Shown here: one piece after another, positions 48,052 to 52,304 of the stretch
Layout of the letters: the number at the start of each line of letters is the position of its first letter
Numbering within the stretch: position 1 is the first letter of the stretch
From: an uncultured bacterium
GTDB taxonomy: Bacteria; Patescibacteriota; Saccharimonadia; Saccharimonadales; Saccharimonadaceae
Reading direction: 5' to 3'
Assembly (NCBI GenBank): GCA_903821365.1
Contig: CAIJKY010000017.1
Coordinates: forward strand, 1 to 52,304
Length of the DNA stretch: 52,304 nucleotides
The notes under the pieces: generated by a model
Seen by the model: only the letters and a program-made list of their open reading frames with translations
Told to the model about the DNA's origin: nothing
Databases searched by the model: none
Made by a program: the position numbers and the translations under genes

Positions 48052-50295
48052 ATGGCAAAAAGAAAGACACGTAAAAAAGCATCAGTCAAAAATACTCCGA
48101 AACACGTTTTGCCACGTGGTTTTTGGGGGCAAGCAATTGCCGTATTATTACTTGTTTTCGCCGCGCTACTTGTTGTCGCCGCGTTTGGCGCCGGGGGGCC
48201 AGCTCTTGCAGCCATTCTTTTAATCAGTCGTAATATCATTGGTACGATTGCCTATGCGCTCCCAATCTTACTTGTTTATCTTGCAATTGAACTGTTTCGA
48301 GAAGACGAAAACCGTTTATCGCCAATTCTTGTTATCGCCTCGCTATTGTGTGTGACATTCATAGCTGGCTTTGTCCAGCTATTCGCGCTCCAGCCAGGTA
48401 ACTTTGCCGAATCTCAAGCAAGTGCCGCCCAGGGTATTACTGGCGGAGCGATTGGATATGCTATCGCGAGCCTGGCGCTCCGTTTCTTCGACACGACTGC
48501 GGCTGCCTTTTTACTTGCAGCACTGGCGCTTATCGCTTTCTTGTTCGTTATCAAGGCGACACCAAAAGCCATTTTTGAATGGCTTAAACAACTATTAACT
48601 CGTGATCTCGGCCAAGAAGAGAATAACCGTGCCGTTGCCGCCCGCGCTGCTCAGAGCGAGCCAGTCGCCGTAAAGCCAAGCAAGACACCAATTGGCGAAC
48701 TTAAGCTCAACCAAGGCGTGCCGACACTTGATTCTGCCGATCATGAAGAAAAGAAACAGTCCGGCCTTTCAAGCCTTCGTAACAGTGTCAAAATGGACAA
48801 AGCCGCCGAAGAGCAAGCCGCCCTGACGACCATGAGTGACCCCGACTGGAAAGCGCCAAGCACTGACTTATTGGAGAAAAAACAATCACCGGCCGATGCG
48901 GGAGATGTTAAATCAAACGCTCAAATCATCCAAGACACTTTGGCCGAGTTTAATATTAACGTCGAGATGGAGGGCGCCAACATTGGTCCGAAAGTAACGC
49001 AGTATACCCTCAAACCGCCGGCCGGCGTTAAATTGACTCGTATCACTCAGCTCGAAACTAATATTTCGCTTAATTTAGCCGCCCAAGCTATTCGCATCGA
49101 AGCGCCAATTCCTGGTCAGCGAGCAGTCGGTATTGAAGTGCCAAACCTCAAAGCAGCTGACGTGCGCTTGTTCGGTATTCTCAATTCAAAGCATTGGAGC
49201 CAGTCTGCTGCGCCGCTAGCATTTGCCGTTGGTAAGGATATTGCAGGCGAAGCAGTGGTGGGTGAGCTCAATAAAATGCCCCACCTTTTAATCGCTGGTC
49301 AAACTGGCTCTGGTAAGTCGGTCATGATCAACACGCTATTAACGAGTCTGCTTTATCGCAATAGTCCGGCCGACATGAAGTTAATTTTGGTTGACCCGAA
49401 GCAGGTTGAAATGGCACCGTACGAAGACATTCCGCATTTGTTAACGCCAGTTATTACCGCCCCAGAAAAGTGTATTAGTGCACTAAAATGGGCGGTTAAC
49501 GAAATGGAACGCCGCTACACGCTACTTGCCGAAGAAAAGGTGCGCGACATCAAGAGCTACAACGATCGCCAGCGCGCGAACGGTGAAAGTATGCCATACA
49601 TCGTTATTGTTATCGACGAGTTGGCCGACCTGATGATGCTTGCCGCTCGCGACGTTGAAGCCTTGATTGTGCGCTTGGCGCAAAAAGCTCGTGCCGTCGG
49701 TATTCACTTGGTGCTTGCGACGCAGCGCCCTTCAGTTGATGTTATTACTGGCCTCATTAAAGCCAACGTACCTGCCCGTATTGCCTTTACGGTGGCGAGC
49801 CAAATCGATAGCCGTACTATTCTTGACCAGATGGGTGCCGAGAAATTGCTTGGCCAAGGTGACATGCTGATGTTAACCCCCAGCATGAGCAAACCACGTC
49901 GTATCCAAGGTGCTTGGGTGACCGACGATGAAGTCATGAAAGTTACTGATCATCTCCGCATGCAACGCGCACCTGAATACGACGATGAAGTGGTCGCGCA
50001 GCAAGTGCAAATTGGTAAGGGCAGCAATGTGGTTGACTTTGATGGCGCTGGTGGCGGCAATAGCGACGACGACATGTATAAAGATGCTGTCCGCGTCGTG
50101 GTTGAGGCGGGTAAGGCAAGTACAAGCTTGTTGCAACGCCGTCTGCGCATCGGCTACTCACGTGCTGCTCGTATTATCGAAGAGATGGAAGAACAAGGTG
50201 TTATTGGGCCTGCAGATGGCTCACGACCGCGCGAGGTACTGATGCGTCCTGGCCAAGAAGCTACGCTTATTGATGACGTCCGCGCAGACGCATAG
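48052..50295 (+). CDS. ftsK: DNA translocase FtsK/SpoIIIE
   Basis: A 747-residue membrane-anchored translocase that pumps chromosome DNA through the division septum. A basic N-terminus is followed by about four transmembrane helices (first AIAVLLLVFAALLVVAAFGAG), a linker, the alpha domain (about 300-385), and the beta motor with Walker A LIAGQTGSGKSVMINTLL and Walker B IVIVIDELADLMML. The C-terminal gamma winged helix (VVVEAGKASTSLLQRRLRIGYSRAARIIEEMEEQGVI) would read KOPS-type polar sequences. It is shorter than E. coli FtsK through a small linker. Confidence 0.96.
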   Translation: MAKRKTRKKASVKNTPKHVLPRGFWGQAIAVLLLVFAALLVVAAFGAGGPALAAILLISRNIIGTIAYALPILLVYLAIELFREDENRLSPILVIASLLCVTFIAGFVQLFALQPGNFAESQASAAQGITGGAIGYAIASLALRFFDTTAAAFLLAALALIAFLFVIKATPKAIFEWLKQLLTRDLGQEENNRAVAARAAQSEPVAVKPSKTPIGELKLNQGVPTLDSADHEEKKQSGLSSLRNSVKMDKAAEEQAALTTMSDPDWKAPSTDLLEKKQSPADAGDVKSNAQIIQDTLAEFNINVEMEGANIGPKVTQYTLKPPAGVKLTRITQLETNISLNLAAQAIRIEAPIPGQRAVGIEVPNLKAADVRLFGILNSKHWSQSAAPLAFAVGKDIAGEAVVGELNKMPHLLIAGQTGSGKSVMINTLLTSLLYRNSPADMKLILVDPKQVEMAPYEDIPHLLTPVITAPEKCISALKWAVNEMERRYTLLAEEKVRDIKSYNDRQRANGESMPYIVIVIDELADLMMLAARDVEALIVRLAQKARAVGIHLVLATQRPSVDVITGLIKANVPARIAFTVASQIDSRTILDQMGAEKLLGQGDMLMLTPSMSKPRRIQGAWVTDDEVMKVTDHLRMQRAPEYDDEVVAQQVQIGKGSNVVDFDGAGGGNSDDDMYKDAVRVVVEAGKASTSLLQRRLRIGYSRAARIIEEMEEQGVIGPADGSRPREVLMRPGQEATLIDDVRADA

Positions 50296-50309
50296 CCACG
50301 AACTATTAA

Positions 50310-50338
50310 TTGCTTTTTAATGATATTTATGCTATAGT
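50310..50338 (+). promoter_or_regulatory. Extended -10 promoter of the first two-cysteine protein gene
   Basis: TTGCTT (50310-50315), a 17-bp spacer ending TGC, TATAGT (50333-50338). A 7-bp hairpin ACGCAAG/CTTGCGT (50348-50354 with 50371-50377) lies at the predicted 5' end. Confidence 0.72.
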
Positions 50339-50403
50339 AGTGTAGTGACGCAAGTGTGCTTTTGAAGACGCTTGCGTGGATCTACATATACAGGAGGCGG
50401 AGC

Positions 50404-50931
50404 ATGGGCTTCGTACGAGGTAACAAGCCGCAGGGTGTCGCCCTGTTGCTGGCTGTGATCGTCATGGTGGCCGCCGCGATTGGGTTTAACGCCCAGCCGA
50501 GGTGGTTCACTGAGACTGCAGTTCCGGTGGCGGGATTCGCTGCAGAGGGCCTAAATGGGCTCCGCTGTGGTGACGGCCTCATCGAGACCAAGCTACGGCC
50601 TGGAGATTCGGTGGTAACGGCCGCTGGCTCGAGCTTCACGTTCAACAAGACCGCAGACGGCTCGGTGTCTATCCAGGTCGTCATGTCCGAGAAGGAGACC
50701 TTTCAGGGCATGATCTTTGTGCCGCGCTGGCAGCGCATTGGCGCTCAGCCCAGTGTGGCGTGGGTCGACCGCGATCCGGCGGCCAGCAGCTTCTCGACCA
50801 AGCGAAAAGCTGCGGAGTTCGCCATGTTCTTCCAGGAGGGCATCGACAGCCACGACTGGTCTTCCAGCACGCTGGACGTTGCGCAGGTCAGTGCACTCGA
50901 GGTGTGCACGTCCGGTGCAGCCAACACATGA
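50404..50931 (+). CDS. Secreted/anchored two-cysteine protein (first of a tandem pair)
   Basis: A 175-residue protein. After a basic start (MGFVRGNKPQ) comes a hydrophobic segment VALLLAVIVMVAAAIGF (about 12-28), either a signal peptide or an anchor. The outer domain is bracketed by Cys55 (LRCGDG) and Cys168 (LEVCTSG), likely a disulfide. I recognise no known family. It shares the layout, a weak sequence pattern and a related 3' hairpin with the next gene, so the two look like diverged paralogues. The ATG at 50404 follows GGAGGCGGAG; an upstream ATG at 50356 lies in the leader hairpin and is not used. The codons are GC-rich compared with ftsK. Confidence 0.65.
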   Translation: MGFVRGNKPQGVALLLAVIVMVAAAIGFNAQPRWFTETAVPVAGFAAEGLNGLRCGDGLIETKLRPGDSVVTAAGSSFTFNKTADGSVSIQVVMSEKETFQGMIFVPRWQRIGAQPSVAWVDRDPAASSFSTKRKAAEFAMFFQEGIDSHDWSSSTLDVAQVSALEVCTSGAANT

Positions 50932-50938
50932 TCCACGC

Positions 50939-50982
50939 GTCACACATGCCGAACTCGCCTCCGTGGCGGGTTCGGCAGTGAC
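50939..50982 (+). terminator. GC-rich hairpin 3' of the first two-cysteine gene
   Basis: TGCCGAACTCGCC (50947-50959) pairs with GGCGGGTTCGGCA (50965-50977), 13 bp with one wobble. GTCAC (50939-50943) and GTGAC (50978-50982) extend it past a 3-nt bulge. CCAAGCGGCTTAA follows, with no U-tract. Confidence 0.65.
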
Positions 50983-51017
50983 CCAAGCGGCTTAATCATT
51001 CAAAACGATTGAGAATC

Positions 51018-51046
51018 TTGTGTTTATATAATAAGTATGCTATAAT
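51018..51046 (+). promoter_or_regulatory. Extended -10 promoter of the second two-cysteine protein gene
   Basis: TTGTGT (51018-51023), a 17-bp spacer ending TGC, perfect TATAAT (51041-51046). The hairpin TTGGCG/CGTCAA (51054-51070) begins 8 nt after the -10. Confidence 0.78.
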
Positions 51047-51106
51047 ATAGGTATTGGCGTTGTACGTCAAGATCCTACTCGCTCCCCATGAACCTTAGGA
51101 GGTCTC

Positions 51107-51658
51107 ATGCGTACCAATGGTTATTGGCGTCACTGTGCGCTGGCCATCGCTGTTGCAGTTGTCACGAGCCTCGGCTTGCTCACTGCACTCAGTGGTGTTA
51201 CGCGCACCGCGCCGACCTCGGTGCCCATCGTGGTCGGCGTCACTTCGGCACCGATCGCCGCCTCGCAGCTGGCGTCCGACGCATTCTCCCCCTACAAGCC
51301 GAACAAGCATGTGGGATTGGAGTGCGCTGGCAATTCTACCAGCGCTTTTGTCGATGGTCCATCTGTGTACATCGCCAACAGTACGTCCCTGCAAGCTGAG
51401 GTGAACTTCAACAGGCTGGGGCAACCCAGCTCGCTGAACCTCGAGGTGCAGGCGGGCTTCAACGAGTCGGTCACGGGCTTGCTCATCATGGGACGCAACG
51501 GAAACAGCTATCACAGCTATCCGTTGCGCCAGTTCGTCGCCGAGAGTAATCGGTGGAGTACCGTGATCGACATCGCCGGCGCCTCCGACAAGCTAGCAGA
51601 AGGGTTGATGCACTACCGTCCGTGGATGGTGCTCGCCTGCACGGCACCCGCCGCGTAG
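51107..51658 (+). CDS. Secreted/anchored two-cysteine protein (second of a tandem pair)
   Basis: A 183-residue protein with hydrophobic N-terminal segment CALAIAVAVVTSLGLLTALSG (about 10-30), a Ser/Thr/Pro-rich stretch, and an outer domain between Cys73 (LECAGN) and Cys178 (LACTAP). Cys10 lies at the start of the membrane segment. The spacing of the outer Cys pair (105 residues) and the LxC...CT pattern parallel the preceding gene (113 residues). The beta-rich domain is of unknown function. TAGGAGG precedes the ATG. It sits between ftsK and rpsF as its own GC-rich transcription unit. Confidence 0.65.
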   Translation: MRTNGYWRHCALAIAVAVVTSLGLLTALSGVTRTAPTSVPIVVGVTSAPIAASQLASDAFSPYKPNKHVGLECAGNSTSAFVDGPSVYIANSTSLQAEVNFNRLGQPSSLNLEVQAGFNESVTGLLIMGRNGNSYHSYPLRQFVAESNRWSTVIDIAGASDKLAEGLMHYRPWMVLACTAPAA

Positions 51659-51671
51659 GCTCGCGTACAAC

Positions 51672-51710
51672 GTCACTCGCCGAACCCCACGCAAGAGGTT
51701 CGGCGGTGAT
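51672..51710 (+). terminator. GC-rich hairpin 3' of the second two-cysteine gene
   Basis: 51672-51686 pairs with 51697-51710 (core CGCCGAACC/GGTTCGGCG) with one bulged T and a 10-nt loop. It resembles the hairpin at 50939-50982 in its core and in the following CCAGCCGCTTAA. Confidence 0.65.
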
Positions 51711-51798
51711 ACCAGCCGCTTAAATACACGTTGAGCTGCTCGTATCATTCCTCCCTCAAAACGCTGGTGCTAACAGATTAAATAATTGTTAACACCTC

Positions 51799-51828
51799 TT
51801 GAATATATACCAGATAATGTTGTATAAT
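51799..51828 (+). promoter_or_regulatory. rpsF operon promoter
   Basis: TTGAAT (51799-51804), 18-bp spacer, perfect TATAAT (51823-51828), about 105 bp before the rpsF ATG. Confidence 0.7.
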
Positions 51829-51843
51829 AATAAGCGTTACATA

Positions 51844-51914
51844 ACCTGCGTTCAGGTGGCACCTTTGACGCTTACAGCATCAGGTATCCAAAGAACGCTG
51901 CGCCGTGCAGGCGT
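51844..51914 (+). promoter_or_regulatory. Structured rpsF leader, possible S6:S18 autoregulatory RNA
   Basis: Hairpin ACCTG-CGTT-CAGGT (51844-51857), a CTTTG/CAAAG pairing (51863-51867 with 51889-51893), and ACGCTGC/GCA-g-GCGT (51895-51901 with 51907-51914) whose loop is GCCGT. The CCG-containing hairpin just before the ribosome-binding site recalls the S6:S18 leader motif, but I cannot confirm the fold. Confidence 0.35.
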
Positions 51915-51932
51915 ATCCATAGGAGGAAAAGA

Positions 51933-52277
51933 ATGCGCGAATACGAACTAACTGTTCTCATTCATCCAGATCTAGAGATTGATCTAGAAAAACCACTCTC
52001 AAAAGTCCGTGATATCATCACGACAAACGGCGGTGAAATCACCACCGAAGAAAACCAAGGTAAAAAGAAGCTTGCCTATCGCATTCGTAACGAAGACTTT
52101 GCGGTCTACGTCTACTTCGAACTCAACTTGCCAGCTACTGGTGTGCAAAAAGTTGACGCAACGCTTAACATTACCGACGAAGTGCTTCGCCATCTTCTCG
52201 TCAGCAAAGACCTCAAGCGTCCCGATGAAGAAGAAAAAGAAGCCGAAGAGTCAGCTGAAAACGCTGACAAAGAATAA
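51933..52277 (+). CDS. rpsF: Ribosomal protein bS6
   Basis: A 114-residue ferredoxin-fold protein starting MREYELTVLIHPDLEID, with ITTNGGEITTEENQGKKKLAYRIRNEDFAVYVYFELNL and IRN-type conserved residues, then VDATLNITDEVLRHLLV. The C-terminal 20 residues are Glu/Lys-rich, as in E. coli bS6 before glutamylation. It pairs with bS18 on the 30S platform. AGGAGG lies 6 nt before the ATG. In most bacteria ssb and rpsR follow; they would begin beyond the window edge. Confidence 0.96.
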   Translation: MREYELTVLIHPDLEIDLEKPLSKVRDIITTNGGEITTEENQGKKKLAYRIRNEDFAVYVYFELNLPATGVQKVDATLNITDEVLRHLLVSKDLKRPDEEEKEAEESAENADKE

Positions 52278-52304
52278 TACACACGCAGTCAACTAACCAA
52301 TAGG

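Overview
The window reads as one gene-dense bacterial chromosome segment, most likely from a Candidatus Saccharibacteria (TM7) or closely related CPR/Patescibacteria genome. The reasons are compact information-processing genes, small proteins, a FemA/B-type peptidoglycan aminoacyltransferase, a MurE-like ligase without its usual N-terminal domain, MscL, RNase J, a PolA without proofreading residues, and no biosynthetic operons. UGA is used as a normal stop (for example at 22819-22821 and 43889-43891), so there is no Gracilibacteria/SR1-style recoding. The taxon is inferred from gene content only.

Layout. 1-2460: two tandem Nudix-like genes (the first cut by the window edge), tRNA-Ser(CGA), a proline-rich membrane protein and rlmH. 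2472-8593: valS, tsaD, the MurE-like ligase and a FemX-like transferase. 8716-12221: a phosphohexomutase, then groES-groEL behind a CIRCE operator. 12236-15196: a hypothetical protein, a MacB-type ABC exporter pair and tRNA-Ser(GGA). 15303-16700: a lone PD-(D/E)XK nuclease gene, AT-richer than its neighbours. 16835-20951: pyrG, argS, mscL, msrB. 21060-23776: a nuclease-like unknown, a tiny zinc-finger protein, orn, a YjbR-like protein and a membrane-anchored protein. 23862-31276: a replication/repair/transcription run dnaG-rpoD-kinase-polA-HAD-mutM. 31312-38612: a lipoprotein, holA, rpsT, an orphan alpha-CTD-like protein, a degenerate DHH protein with a huge proline-rich tail, a PIG-L deacetylase, truB and rpsO. 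38681-42862: Nudix, ITPase, a stand-alone GGDEF protein and pnp. 43124-52277: an NlpC/P60 endopeptidase, a cysteine-less uracil-DNA glycosylase, RNase J, a multi-pass membrane protein, ftsK, two tandem secreted two-cysteine proteins and rpsF.

Two kinds of transcription unit stand out. Many housekeeping genes have a -10 hexamer only 5-10 nt before the start codon and no ribosome-binding site, so they look leaderless; two divergent gene pairs share overlapping -10 boxes in gaps of 17 and 26 bp. In contrast, six single genes (22036, 33623, 43124, 47227, 50404, 51107) have their own canonical promoter with a 17-bp spacer, a leader with a strong Shine-Dalgarno sequence, a hairpin near the predicted 5' end, markedly GC-rich codons, and a very stable GC-rich 3' hairpin without a U-tract. 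Their products are mainly exported or regulatory (cell-wall endopeptidase, two-cysteine secreted proteins, membrane protein, zinc anti-sigma-like and alpha-CTD-like proteins). This shared architecture is the best candidate here for an undescribed system; a link to the actinobacterial host of such epibionts is inference.

No rRNA genes, CRISPR arrays, insertion sequences or prophage genes were seen.
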